From the IMG/VR virus record IMGVR_UViG_3300042384_000447, positions 1 to 24,051 of that record: a stretch of 24,051 bases of DNA. One strand, written 5' to 3'. Positions 1-6,825 of the stretch are shown here, piece after piece; position 1 is the first letter of the stretch, and each line of letters begins with the position of its first letter. The DNA is from a virus. A program made the translations under genes and the position numbers. The notes beneath the pieces are model-generated. The model did no database searches and was not told the DNA's origin. It saw only the letters and a program-made list of their open reading frames with translations.

Positions 1-110
1 ATCTTGAGTTTGTGTAGGAATACATCTAAAGATGGTGGTTAAGTGGGTCTCTTGGATATACCCAACCAAGCGTAAGGTGACAACACGTGAGGGAAGGCTG
101 TCACAACATT
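1..110 (+). ncRNA. Candidate structured RNA (3' part), strand inferred from the following terminator
   Basis: This stretch is visibly richer in G and C than the rest of the window and has no convincing ORF; the reading frame open at base 1 ends at 40-42 after 13 codons. Two stems can be drawn. One pairs 37-40 plus 45-48 with 60-67 (GGTT/GGGT with ACCCAACC). The other pairs 77-82 (GTGACA) with 99-104 (TGTCAC). A strong intrinsic terminator follows directly, as expected for the 3' end of an RNA gene. The 5' end lies outside the window. I do not recognise an RNA family. The alternative is the 3' end and UTR of a protein gene. Confidence 0.35.
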
Positions 111-111
111 A

Positions 112-143
112 ACCCCCCAATAACTTGGGGGTTTTGTTTTTTA
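112..143 (+). terminator. Intrinsic terminator after the candidate RNA
   Basis: A seven-pair GC-rich stem, CCCCCAA at 114-120 with TTGGGGG at 125-131, closes a TAAC loop. It is followed by a T-tract interrupted by one G (TTTTGTTTTTT). The TTG in that tract also fits the -33 element of the next promoter. Confidence 0.85.
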
Positions 144-164
144 ATTTAATGGGTTATATGTTTT
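134..164 (+). promoter_or_regulatory. Bacteroidota-type promoter, TTG-N20-TATGTTTT
   Basis: TTG at 134-136 and TATGTTTT at 157-164 are separated by 20 bases, the spacing seen repeatedly in this window. The -7 element ends in T instead of G. The -33 TTG lies in the T-tract of the preceding terminator. It would give the ORF at 251 a leader of about 80 bases; 165-250 is AT-rich and shows nothing else I can name. Confidence 0.5.
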
Positions 165-250
165 AATAATTTTTTTCATATTTATATAAATATCTAAAAA
201 AAAGTATTATCTTAGCACAGAATTAGTTATTAACCTATAAAAAAAATAAG

Positions 251-361
251 ATGAAAACAATTGAAATTACAATGCAGGAGATATGGTCAGCGACAAAACC
301 AATAGTTTACAAGAGTAAAAAACAATACACTCGTAAAGAAAAACACAAAAACAACTATTGA
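251..361 (+). CDS. Small basic protein, 36 aa, unknown
   Basis: The 36-codon ORF starts at an ATG preceded by AAATAAG, the same context as several other starts here (16313, 16509). It is directly followed by a terminator, so it forms a one-gene unit. The product is basic, with a Lys/Arg-rich C-terminal half and no membrane segment. I do not recognise a domain. Codon use and the flanking promoter and terminator support a real gene despite its length. Confidence 0.55.
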   Translation: MKTIEITMQEIWSATKPIVYKSKKQYTRKEKHKNNY

Positions 362-368
362 TTACGAT

Positions 369-398
369 AAAGTGGTGGATTTTTCTACCACTTTTTTT
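369..398 (+). terminator. Intrinsic terminator
   Basis: The stem AAAGTGGT at 369-376 pairs with ACCACTTT at 387-394 and runs into a T-tract. It separates the 36-residue ORF from the gene at 411. The T-tract merges with TATATTTT at 398-405, which ends 5 bases before that ATG and may be a weak -7 element; no TTG is seen at the usual distance. Confidence 0.75.
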
Positions 399-410
399 AT
401 ATTTTAAAAT

Positions 411-758
411 ATGGAACGAAAGGAATTTTTTGAGAAAGAAAGTGATATTTTAAAATGGATATATGAACAAGAGGGAATGTTATTATCAAAATGTGCTGTT
501 GATGGTAAATTAAATATAACACCAGAGTTATTATTAACTAAAAATTTTTTATTAATATATAGTGACAGTGTTATATTTGATAATGGGTTTTTGTATTATG
601 ATGCTTTTTTTAAGAATAAATCAGACCTTTATATATATTTATCAAAGAAGGATATTCGTGATTCGGAATATAAAATAACAATATATTTTGAGCCAAAAAA
701 CATAGAAGAAACAAAGTTCTTCATAAAAAATTTAATGAAATTAAAAGATGGAAATTAG
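411..758 (+). CDS. Hypothetical protein, 115 aa
   Basis: First gene of a three-gene unit with thioredoxin and glutaredoxin; its last 11 bases overlap the thioredoxin start at 748, which suggests translational coupling. The product is rich in Lys, Glu, Phe, Tyr and Ile, with no signal peptide or clear membrane helix. A hydrophobic patch around residues 45-65 looks like core beta strands (FLLIYSDSVIFDNGFLYY). I do not recognise the family. The link to redox proteins is by position only. Confidence 0.75.
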   Translation: MERKEFFEKESDILKWIYEQEGMLLSKCAVDGKLNITPELLLTKNFLLIYSDSVIFDNGFLYYDAFFKNKSDLYIYLSKKDIRDSEYKITIYFEPKNIEETKFFIKNLMKLKDGN

Positions 759-1062
759 TAGTGTAGAATTACAAGAAAAAATTAATAAAGGTGAGAAAAT
801 AATTCTGAAGTTAGGTGCATTGTGGTGTGGTCCGTGCAAAATGTTAAAACCAATATTTGAAAAAGTGGCAAACGAGAATACAACCGACGTTCAAATGTAT
901 ACACTTGATGTTGATTTAAACAGAGAAATCGCGATGTCATTAGGTGTTAGGAGTGTACCAACAATAAAAATGTTTAATGCTGGTGAGGTCATTGACACAA
1001 AAGTTGGTATTCAATCAGAAACCCAATTAAACGATATGATAAACACATTGATAAATGGATAA
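748..1062 (+). CDS. trxA: Thioredoxin
   Basis: A single thioredoxin fold of 104 residues, the usual length. The active site WCGPC lies at residues 26-30 and the cis-proline loop (RSVPT) at Pro71. It would act as a cytoplasmic disulfide reductase; in phages thioredoxins commonly serve ribonucleotide reductase or a replication protein, but which applies here is not visible. It overlaps the preceding gene by 11 bases and the glutaredoxin gene by 8, so the three are probably translated together. The sequence is complete with no missing catalytic residue. Family assignment is firm; the partner is inference. Confidence 0.95.
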   Translation: MEISSVELQEKINKGEKIILKLGALWCGPCKMLKPIFEKVANENTTDVQMYTLDVDLNREIAMSLGVRSVPTIKMFNAGEVIDTKVGIQSETQLNDMINTLING

Positions 1063-1342
1063 AGCGGTTGTATTGTTCACAATGAAAAGTTGTCCTTTTT
1101 GTGTTGAACTAAAAGAAATGTTGGATAAATCAAATATCCAGTTTGTTGATAGAGATATTGACGAATACGAAGAAGAATATAATATGTTTGTTAATATTAC
1201 TGAAAATGATTATGTACCAGCATTTATGTTAATTGAGGATCCAGAAACTGAAGAACCATTAACAGAGTTGTTTGCACCAGATCGTGATTTTGACGACATT
1301 AACGAAGGTTTTGAGATTATTAAATCATTTATAATTGATTAA
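1055..1342 (+). CDS. Glutaredoxin-like protein
   Basis: The 95-residue product has the glutaredoxin start, a beta strand (VVLFTM) followed by the dithiol active site CPFC at residues 13-16. A YVP motif with Pro55 sits where the cis-proline loop of the family lies. The C-terminal part is acidic and diverges from host glutaredoxins. It should reduce disulfides, with ribonucleotide reductase a plausible client. The start overlaps the thioredoxin gene by 8 bases, and a terminator follows the stop closely, ending the unit. NrdH-type redoxin is an alternative label. Confidence 0.88.
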   Translation: MDKAVVLFTMKSCPFCVELKEMLDKSNIQFVDRDIDEYEEEYNMFVNITENDYVPAFMLIEDPETEEPLTELFAPDRDFDDINEGFEIIKSFIID

Positions 1343-1344
1343 AA

Positions 1345-1378
1345 AAAATCCCACCTTAGTAGTGGGATTTTCGTTTTA
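1345..1378. terminator. Bidirectional intrinsic terminator between convergent units
   Basis: A perfect ten-pair stem, AAAATCCCAC at 1345-1354 with GTGGGATTTT at 1362-1371, lies between the glutaredoxin stop and the end of the minus-strand gene at 1376. T-rich sequence follows on both strands, so it can serve both directions. Confidence 0.85.
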
Positions 1379-2071
1379 AAACAATATAATATGTTCTAAT
1401 AAATCTTGTTTTGTATAGGGTTTATCTTTGACAGGGTTTAAAATATCTTCAAGAACGTTATAATCATTGATTTTACCTTTAAAGTCTTTTAAATCAAACG
1501 AAAACACGTCTAAAATTAATGACGTTATGTCTTTTAAATTTTGTTTTGTGTCACAAATTATTTTTATTTTGAAATCTTCAGAATCATCAGTTTCTTTAGT
1601 GAAGTAAAATTCCACCTCATCGGTATTTAATAAACTATATAAATGGTTAAAAATGTAGTGAGAATAATACACCATCAATCTACCGCAGTTTAGACTATAC
1701 CCATAAGGAAATTCGGACGTTATCGATAATTCGTGAATAGGGTCAACATCATCGGTAAAAATGTTTTTATTTACAGTGATCCAACCTTTTTCAATGTTAT
1801 TGATTTCTTGGTCATATCTAATAACGTCAATGGTATTTATTTTCTCAATACCAATACTACTTAATTCATCTTTAAACAAAACATAAAATTCTGATTTGAC
1901 CTCCTCAAGATCTAATATTGTTTTTGATGTTGTTTGGCCGTGAACAACCATAAACGATTCACAGTCTGTAATTTGAATAATCGTGTTCTCGTTTTTATCT
2001 ATTTTGGTTAATATGAAATCGGTAAATAGATTTACGATACCTCTTTTTGAATTTTTATTAATTTTTTTCAT
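1376..2071 (-). CDS. Hypothetical protein, 231 aa
   Basis: A minus-strand gene whose stop abuts the shared terminator. The product is soluble, mixed alpha/beta, acidic towards the C terminus, without signal or membrane segments. The segment around residues 40-60 (FMVVHGQTTSKTILDLEE) faintly recalls the strand and turn near the N terminus of S-adenosylmethionine synthetases, but the rest does not obviously fit and MetK is much longer, so I do not assign that function. The start ATG is the first codon of MKKINKNSKRG. No convincing promoter was seen upstream. It may be read through from the gene at 3237, since only about 60 bases separate them. Confidence 0.75.
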   Translation of the reverse strand: MKKINKNSKRGIVNLFTDFILTKIDKNENTIIQITDCESFMVVHGQTTSKTILDLEEVKSEFYVLFKDELSSIGIEKINTIDVIRYDQEINNIEKGWITVNKNIFTDDVDPIHELSITSEFPYGYSLNCGRLMVYYSHYIFNHLYSLLNTDEVEFYFTKETDDSEDFKIKIICDTKQNLKDITSLILDVFSFDLKDFKGKINDYNVLEDILNPVKDKPYTKQDLLEHIILF

Positions 2072-2130
2072 ATACTATTTTTGTTAATAGATATGAATTT
2101 TATTTGGATAGTTAAATAGTTAATGATTTA

Positions 2131-3237
2131 TTATATGTAATCACCAAAGTAATCATTTATGTTTTTTCGGATATCATCCCAATCTGCATATTCTGGTATA
2201 CGAAAACTAATCTGATCGTAAGTACCCTCATCAAGTAGTTTACCCATCATACCGACATATGAACCAAAATGTTCTAATAGTGAGTCGTTATAAGTATAAC
2301 CTTTATTTTCATTGACAAATACAGATACGTTACTTCCAAAGTCACGTATTCTAATATAGTTACGATATTTTGTATTACCACCAGTTTCAAAAGATTCTTC
2401 AACAATTTTTGACTCAAAAAATTCATAAAGACCGTCGTTTACCAAATCATAACATTCACTTTCATAAGCATTATTATAAGCACTATTATGAACTGAATAT
2501 AATTCAGATTTAAGATCGTCCAGATCTCCATTTAACAACTCATTCATTGCTTTTTCATTGGAAATAAGTTCCATCACGTTTTCACTAGTAATTGTAAAAA
2601 ACCCTTCAGTTCCTTGTTCTTCTGAAAACTCATTAAACAACTCAGAATCATATTCATCAAGTGATAATTCTTGATTTCCGATTTGTTTAACGATATAATG
2701 TGATAATCTGTATTTATTTTCATCATTTAAGTCATCAATTACATCGCGATAAACATCATCAGTTGTGTCCCAAAAGCGTTCAAAAAAATCATCCTCAGTA
2801 AAAATTGCTTTTGCTAAGTCTTGAGGTGATGTCTCACGACTATAGGATTCAAAAAAAACACTTAACTCATCTTTATCTCTCAAATATAACCAATATTGAC
2901 CACTTCTATTTTCAACATCAGTTAAAAGGTTGTTACAAATATATTGAAGTGCACTATCTTCATCGTTTTCTAACCACCATTCTAAATAGTAGTTTTTAAT
3001 TTCATCATCAAAACCTTCATAGTCAACATCAACCAAAAACCCGTTTTTTGATAAAAAATCAAATAGACCAGGATTTGCACCAAAGTCATCACCTTCTAAC
3101 ATTTCAAGGTTAATCTCAGATTGTCGGTTCGCCCTAGCGACCATTGTTAAAAATGCTGTCAACCTAACAAAAACGGATTTAACAGTTCCAACGAAACCAT
3201 CTTCATTGTATTCTTCAATAAAATTATTTAGTGCCAT
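2131..3237 (-). CDS. Hypothetical acidic protein, 368 aa
   Basis: The long open frame encodes a very acidic protein rich in Asp, Glu, Asn, Tyr and Phe, with little Cys or Pro. No transmembrane helix or signal peptide is evident; residues 15-35 are moderately hydrophobic. The C-terminal 100 residues look like mixed beta strands and helices (for example NYIRIRDFGSNVSVFVNE). I do not recognise a family. Its composition resembles that of the acidic protein at 3522, but I see no alignable homology. A possible -7 element (TATATTTA on the minus strand, 3244-3251) ends 6 bases before the ATG, right after a minus-strand terminator. Confidence 0.75.
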   Translation of the reverse strand: MALNNFIEEYNEDGFVGTVKSVFVRLTAFLTMVARANRQSEINLEMLEGDDFGANPGLFDFLSKNGFLVDVDYEGFDDEIKNYYLEWWLENDEDSALQYICNNLLTDVENRSGQYWLYLRDKDELSVFFESYSRETSPQDLAKAIFTEDDFFERFWDTTDDVYRDVIDDLNDENKYRLSHYIVKQIGNQELSLDEYDSELFNEFSEEQGTEGFFTITSENVMELISNEKAMNELLNGDLDDLKSELYSVHNSAYNNAYESECYDLVNDGLYEFFESKIVEESFETGGNTKYRNYIRIRDFGSNVSVFVNENKGYTYNDSLLEHFGSYVGMMGKLLDEGTYDQISFRIPEYADWDDIRKNINDYFGDYI

Positions 3238-3250
3238 ATTATATAAATAT

Positions 3251-3281
3251 AAAAAAGGTGATAAAATATACTTACCACCTT
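3251..3281 (-). terminator. Intrinsic terminator for the minus-strand 44-aa gene
   Basis: On the minus strand AAGGTG (3281-3276) pairs with CACCTT (3260-3255) and is followed by a T-run. It lies just past the stop of the small gene at 3304. The T-run merges with the possible -7 element of the next minus-strand gene. Confidence 0.6.
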
Positions 3282-3303
3282 AAATTTTAGTTACCCAAAG
3301 GAA

Positions 3304-3438
3304 TTATTTTTTATTGTAGTATTTCTCAACAATTTTTTTAACTGACTCTTGTACACTTGCACTTTTTTGTTCTTGAGTTTGTTTTACGGTTTGTTCCGCT
3401 TGTTGTTGGTTTCCTTTGTTTTTACATCCACATCCCAT
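3304..3438 (-). CDS. Small MGCGC-start protein, 44 aa
   Basis: The ATG at 3438 on the minus strand opens 44 codons ending in TAA at 3306-3304. The product begins MGCGCKNKG, continues with a Gln-rich, probably helical stretch and ends in a basic tail (EKYYNKK). From memory, short proteins with this Gly-Cys start recur in Bacteroidota phages, with no known function; I could not check that. The two N-terminal cysteines could bind metal or form a disulfide, but one pair alone is weak evidence. A terminator follows it. Length and composition make it a confident coding call. Confidence 0.65.
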   Translation of the reverse strand: MGCGCKNKGNQQQAEQTVKQTQEQKSASVQESVKKIVEKYYNKK

Positions 3439-3521
3439 AATTGATTGATTTTATAGTGTTTATTTATTAATAAATATTGGAATATAGATTAATTTGTAAA
3501 GAATTATATATTTATTATTGT

Positions 3522-5054
3522 ATGAAAAAGACATTTAAAATAACAGAATCAAAATTAATAACCTTAATTAAGGATATTATTAGAGAACAAGAAATGGAGG
3601 AGGTTGTAATAACACCAGAACAATATTATGACTTAATGAGAAAAGTGTTTTATAAAACAGAAGCAATACCATCATTACCACCTTTTAAAAATAAAACATT
3701 AGTGGTTTCTGGTGATTTAAAATTAACAGACCCAAAAATTAAAAAATTAGGTAAACTTAAAATTTTAGGAAAGTTAGACATTTCGCGTTCAAATATATCA
3801 TCATTAGATGGTGTTGAAGTTACTGGTTATGTTAGTGATTGGAATACACCACTATATAATATTAAACAACAAAGAATATTAAACGCAAAAATTAGTGAAC
3901 AAGAAAGTCTTAGAGAAGATGATGAATGGAACTTGAATAATACTGATGAGGTTGGTGAAATGGCACATGCGGCATTTGAATATGCGAATAATCGTTCTGA
4001 TATTACTGCGTTAACGGATGACGAACTTGAACGAGTTAATGAAATTAGAAAAACAATACAAGAATTAGAAGAAGAACAGGAAAATTTAGACACAGGACTT
4101 GAAAATTGGAATGAGTTAGATGATGATATTACAGATCGTATTGGTGAGTTAGAAGATGAACTTAATGAATTAACAGATGATAAATCAGATGTTTATGATT
4201 TTTACCCGTCTGGTCGTCATTATGATTTACACGAATATGAGTGTTTAACAGAAAATATGAAATTCGCAGTTGGAACAACTGAAGAGGCTGATAGTTCATT
4301 AAGAGTTTATTTTGAAGAATGGATTGACAACCCATTAGAATATCTTGGACCAGATCGTATATCACACTATGTTGATGCCGATATGGTTGTAGATGCTTTT
4401 GAGGATGGCGAACGAGAGTATATAGAAGAAAACCCCGAAGATTACAATATTAGTAGAGATTTGAGTTATAAACAAGAAGAAGAAATTCAAGATTACGAAA
4501 AACAAAAATTAGGGTTAGAAGTTGAACGATTTTTAATTGAAAAGGGAGGAAGAACACCATTAATTGAAGATGTGATTGATAGTGCAAAATATTTTAAATT
4601 TAAAGATTATTTGGATAATATTTTTGTTGTTGAGTTTTCAGACAAATGGGAATTATATCAAAATGGGAAAAAAGTTGAAACAATAATATATTCTGATGAG
4701 GAATTTGAAGAACAAGAAACCGATAATCAAACACGTTTGGATGAGATTGTGAGTGAAATCAGTGATATTGAGTACGAAATAGAAGAAATAAATGAAAACC
4801 CTGACGGTGATTTTAATCAGGATGAAATTTTTGAAAAGGTTGAGTCTATGTTAGAAGATATTAGATACGATCCATATGACTGGTTAAAGGATAGAGGTTA
4901 TGAGAATGAGACAATTGTTAAATTTATAGACACAGATGCTATGCTGGATGACCTAGTCCGTGACGCGGATTACGGTTCATTAAATGGTTATGATAACTAT
5001 TACGACGAAGTAAATATTAACGACACATATTATGTTGTTATGAGGATTGATTAA
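3522..5054 (+). CDS. Large acidic phage protein with ITE-type N-terminal leader and LRR-like segment, 510 aa
   Basis: The frame is open further upstream, but the ATG at 3522 gives MKKTFKITESKLITLIKDII, matching the leader seen on the lysozyme (7998) and the metallopeptidase (10558). A second related stretch, VVITPEQYYDLMRKVF, follows at residues 28-43. Residues about 58-110 look like a short leucine-rich or beta-solenoid repeat (VVSGDLKLTD, LGKLDISRSN, SSLDGVEVTG). Residues about 165-220 and 405-430 are Glu-rich and predicted coiled coil. The C terminus ends in a tyrosine-rich segment and YYVVMRID. I recognise the general architecture from uncultured Bacteroidota phages but know no function. 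The leader suggests a virion or packaged protein (inference). Confidence 0.8.
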   Translation: MKKTFKITESKLITLIKDIIREQEMEEVVITPEQYYDLMRKVFYKTEAIPSLPPFKNKTLVVSGDLKLTDPKIKKLGKLKILGKLDISRSNISSLDGVEVTGYVSDWNTPLYNIKQQRILNAKISEQESLREDDEWNLNNTDEVGEMAHAAFEYANNRSDITALTDDELERVNEIRKTIQELEEEQENLDTGLENWNELDDDITDRIGELEDELNELTDDKSDVYDFYPSGRHYDLHEYECLTENMKFAVGTTEEADSSLRVYFEEWIDNPLEYLGPDRISHYVDADMVVDAFEDGEREYIEENPEDYNISRDLSYKQEEEIQDYEKQKLGLEVERFLIEKGGRTPLIEDVIDSAKYFKFKDYLDNIFVVEFSDKWELYQNGKKVETIIYSDEEFEEQETDNQTRLDEIVSEISDIEYEIEEINENPDGDFNQDEIFEKVESMLEDIRYDPYDWLKDRGYENETIVKFIDTDAMLDDLVRDADYGSLNGYDNYYDEVNINDTYYVVMRID

Positions 5055-5082
5055 TCTATAAATTATTAATATTATTAGTGAG

Positions 5083-5862
5083 ATGGGTAGGAAAAAAAAG
5101 GTAATGTTTTTGATGGAGACAGATTGGATGTTTGACAAACCAATTGACCAAGAACATAAAGAGTATGTGTTATTATCCTATTTTCAAAAAATGGGTGAAA
5201 AATTAGATAAATTAGAATTATACCCAGGATTTATTGAGTTATCATTACATCTCGCAAATGCGCAAACGTTAATTAAAGATAAGAAAATTTTATATACGGA
5301 TAAAAAATTTAAAACTGTTGATGACGAATTATTGGTTATGGATTTAAAAATTAAAGATCTACCCCCAATGACAAGTGATGAACATGCAGAATTTATTAAG
5401 ATTTTATCATATAGTACACCAAAATTACACGAATATTTTGATATTGCAAAATCTGTATGGGAAACAGTATTTGACAATGTTGTTGTTAAAGTTAAAAAAA
5501 ATATTGATAATATAACATTAAAAACTGGTTATTTTTATTATGAAAATAATAACACTAATGTTTTATATGTTTGGGAATATGAGAAAAAACCAGCAGCAAA
5601 AGGATCCCCTGAAAATAAATTAATTATAAATTTAATTTATTCAGATGAAAAAAAGGATTTGACTATTACAAAAATAATTGATATGTTTAGTAATGTTGAT
5701 AGTGAGAAACAAAAAACACTACCGATTGTTGAAATGACAGTTAATGGTGAGTTCCCGTTAGAAGAAACATTATTACCACTATTTAAACGAAAATTGATTA
5801 GTTACATCGTACAGAAAAAAGGAATTGAGGATTACAAAAAAACAAAGGAACAATTAAAATAA
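5083..5862 (+). CDS. Hypothetical protein, 259 aa
   Basis: Begins MGRKKKVMFLMETDWMF. It is soluble, Lys/Glu-rich, with a helical N-terminal half (residues about 20-135) and a strand-rich segment after it (TLKTGYFYYENN, VLYVWEYEKK). No catalytic motif or membrane helix is seen. A weak promoter candidate, TTG at 5047-5049 with TATTATTA at 5070-5077, has the 20-base spacing common here and ends 5 bases before the ATG. The gene follows the acidic protein by 28 bases and precedes a 67-residue ORF by 5, so co-transcription is likely. Role unknown; a structural or assembly role would fit its neighbour but is not shown. Confidence 0.78.
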   Translation: MGRKKKVMFLMETDWMFDKPIDQEHKEYVLLSYFQKMGEKLDKLELYPGFIELSLHLANAQTLIKDKKILYTDKKFKTVDDELLVMDLKIKDLPPMTSDEHAEFIKILSYSTPKLHEYFDIAKSVWETVFDNVVVKVKKNIDNITLKTGYFYYENNNTNVLYVWEYEKKPAAKGSPENKLIINLIYSDEKKDLTITKIIDMFSNVDSEKQKTLPIVEMTVNGEFPLEETLLPLFKRKLISYIVQKKGIEDYKKTKEQLK

Positions 5863-5867
5863 ATAAT

Positions 5868-6071
5868 ATGAAAACAAGAACACTTAATGAATTAAGACAA
5901 GAGAAAGAGTTTGGTTACAAAAATCCTGTATCACAGAAAAATAATCAACAAGAAATTGATTTAGTAAAAACTTACAAAACAATTCAGGATTTGGCAAACG
6001 AATTCCCGAACGACGCAGATCTTGGTCGTAAAACGAGAACACTTTTAATTAGTTTAGGTCTGTATCAATAA
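5868..6071 (+). CDS. Small hypothetical protein, 67 aa
   Basis: Starts 5 bases after the preceding stop in an AATAAT context. The product is charged and probably helical, with a C-terminal segment rich in Leu (TRTLLISLGLYQ). No motif is recognised. It sits between the 259-residue protein and DUF3310 in a tight run and is probably co-transcribed with both. Confidence 0.68.
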   Translation: MKTRTLNELRQEKEFGYKNPVSQKNNQQEIDLVKTYKTIQDLANEFPNDADLGRKTRTLLISLGLYQ

Positions 6072-6083
6072 AAAACGCTTAAT

Positions 6084-6311
6084 ATGTTAGGAAAAGAAAT
6101 GGTTAACCACCCAGAACATTATGGTGGTTCAGAGAATAAATACGAAGCGATTAAAGTGATTGACGCTTGGGATCTTGGGTTTAGTTTAGGAAATACCGTA
6201 AAGTATATTTCAAGAGCCGGAAAAAAAGATAAAGATAAGGAAATACAAGATCTGAAAAAAGCGGCTTGGTATTTACAACATCATATTGAAAACTTAGAAA
6301 CTAATCGTTAA
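6084..6311 (+). CDS. DUF3310 family protein
   Basis: The 75-residue product contains the family signature in order: VNHPEHY at residues 7-13, then LGNTVKYISRAGKKD at 35-49, then DLKKAAWYL at 56-64. DUF3310 proteins are very common in tailed phages of many hosts. T7 gp1.7, a nucleotide kinase, carries a related segment, but this short version has no P-loop and no activity should be assumed. The last 11 bases overlap the end of the convergent DUF192 gene, so both stop codons lie in the shared segment, with no terminator between them. An internal ATG at residue 6 is an alternative start. Confidence 0.88.
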   Translation: MLGKEMVNHPEHYGGSENKYEAIKVIDAWDLGFSLGNTVKYISRAGKKDKDKEIQDLKKAAWYLQHHIENLETNR

Positions 6312-6648
6312 TAACAACGATATCGTTTTCTTGGATATCATATAGATCAGAAGAGCCACCCTTTATTTCAAGAACCATATCACCAAAACCTTTGTAACGT
6401 AAACAATTATTACCTTTACACGGTTTACAATTTTTATGTATTTTTGTTATAGTGTTATTGTTGATAAAGATAATATCAAGATTGACGATACAATCTTTCA
6501 TCCAAAAGGAATGTTCACCATCGGTTAAAATAAATAACATACCATTAAATTGGTTATCAAATTTTTTACCCATCATTCCATTTTGGATATCTTTGGGTGT
6601 AATCATTGTTTTTACAGTAAAGGAATTGTTATTTATTAATAGTTCCAT
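6301..6648 (-). CDS. DUF192 family protein
   Basis: The start at 6648 gives 115 residues, MELLINNNSF onward; the frame is open to 6693 but the extra 15 residues are not typical. The family pattern is clear: a helix after the first strands (TPKDIQNGMMGK, 17-28), GMLFI (36-40), FWMKD (48-52), LDIIF (57-61) and VLEIKGG (92-98). An insert with three cysteines (74, 77, 82) lies where many members carry a short Cys-containing loop. DUF192 proteins form a small beta barrel of unknown function. Many cellular members are exported, but this one has no signal peptide. Convergent with DUF3310 and overlapping it. Confidence 0.88.
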   Translation of the reverse strand: MELLINNNSFTVKTMITPKDIQNGMMGKKFDNQFNGMLFILTDGEHSFWMKDCIVNLDIIFINNNTITKIHKNCKPCKGNNCLRYKGFGDMVLEIKGGSSDLYDIQENDIVVIND

Positions 6649-6707
6649 AGTAATAAATATCATAAAATATTGAATTAATTTGGTTTTTAACAATTTTGTA
6701 GATATTT

Positions 6708-6749
6708 ATGAAATACAAAAAAACACACACCCACCCTTTCTGTTGGTAA
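6708..6749 (+). CDS. Possible 13-aa peptide before a terminator
   Basis: An ATG preceded by GATATTT opens MKYKKTHTHPFCW and a TAA. It ends 6 bases before a perfect 13-pair terminator stem. The tight placement suggests a very short gene or a leader peptide, but 13 codons can arise by chance and no good promoter was found. Listed with low confidence. Confidence 0.2.
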   Translation: MKYKKTHTHPFCW

Positions 6750-6755
6750 AACATA

Positions 6756-6797
6756 AAATCTCAAAAAATTAAAATATTTTTTTGAGATTTTTGTTTT
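6756..6797 (+). terminator. Strong intrinsic terminator overlapping the next promoter
   Basis: A perfect 13-pair stem, AAATCTCAAAAAA at 6756-6768 with TTTTTTGAGATTT at 6778-6790, is followed by TTGTTTTTAT. The TTG right after the stem is also the -33 element of the promoter at 6791. Confidence 0.8.
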
Positions 6798-6821
6798 TAT
6801 AATAATTTTTTTATATATTTG
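6791..6821 (+). promoter_or_regulatory. Bacteroidota promoter, TTG-N20-TATATTTG, leaderless geometry
   Basis: TTG at 6791-6793 and a perfect TATATTTG at 6814-6821 are separated by 20 bases. Only 4 bases (TACT) lie between the -7 element and the ATG at 6826, so transcription should begin at or within a base or two of the start codon. Confidence 0.85.
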
Positions 6822-6825
6822 TACT

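Noticed and set aside
1-110. tmRNA, RNase P RNA, SRP RNA or group I intron end
   Set aside because: None of the sequence signatures I know for these RNAs is present, so the region is called only a candidate structured RNA.
1376-2071. S-adenosylmethionine synthetase-like assignment of the 231-residue protein
   Set aside because: Only about 20 residues recall MetK, and the protein is far too short and lacks the later motifs. I left it as unknown.
2805-2999. Plus-strand ORF of 64 residues
   Set aside because: It lies inside the minus-strand gene at 2131 and has the composition of an antisense shadow; no promoter precedes it.
3494-3520. Promoter directly before 3522 (TATATTTA or TATTATTG)
   Set aside because: Neither -7 candidate has a TTG at 19-21 bases upstream, so it was not listed as a feature.
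3477-3521. Upstream extension of the 510-residue protein with a TTG start
   Set aside because: The extra 15 residues are hydrophobic and not leader-like. The ATG at 3522 begins the ITE leader shared by two other genes, so it is the better start.
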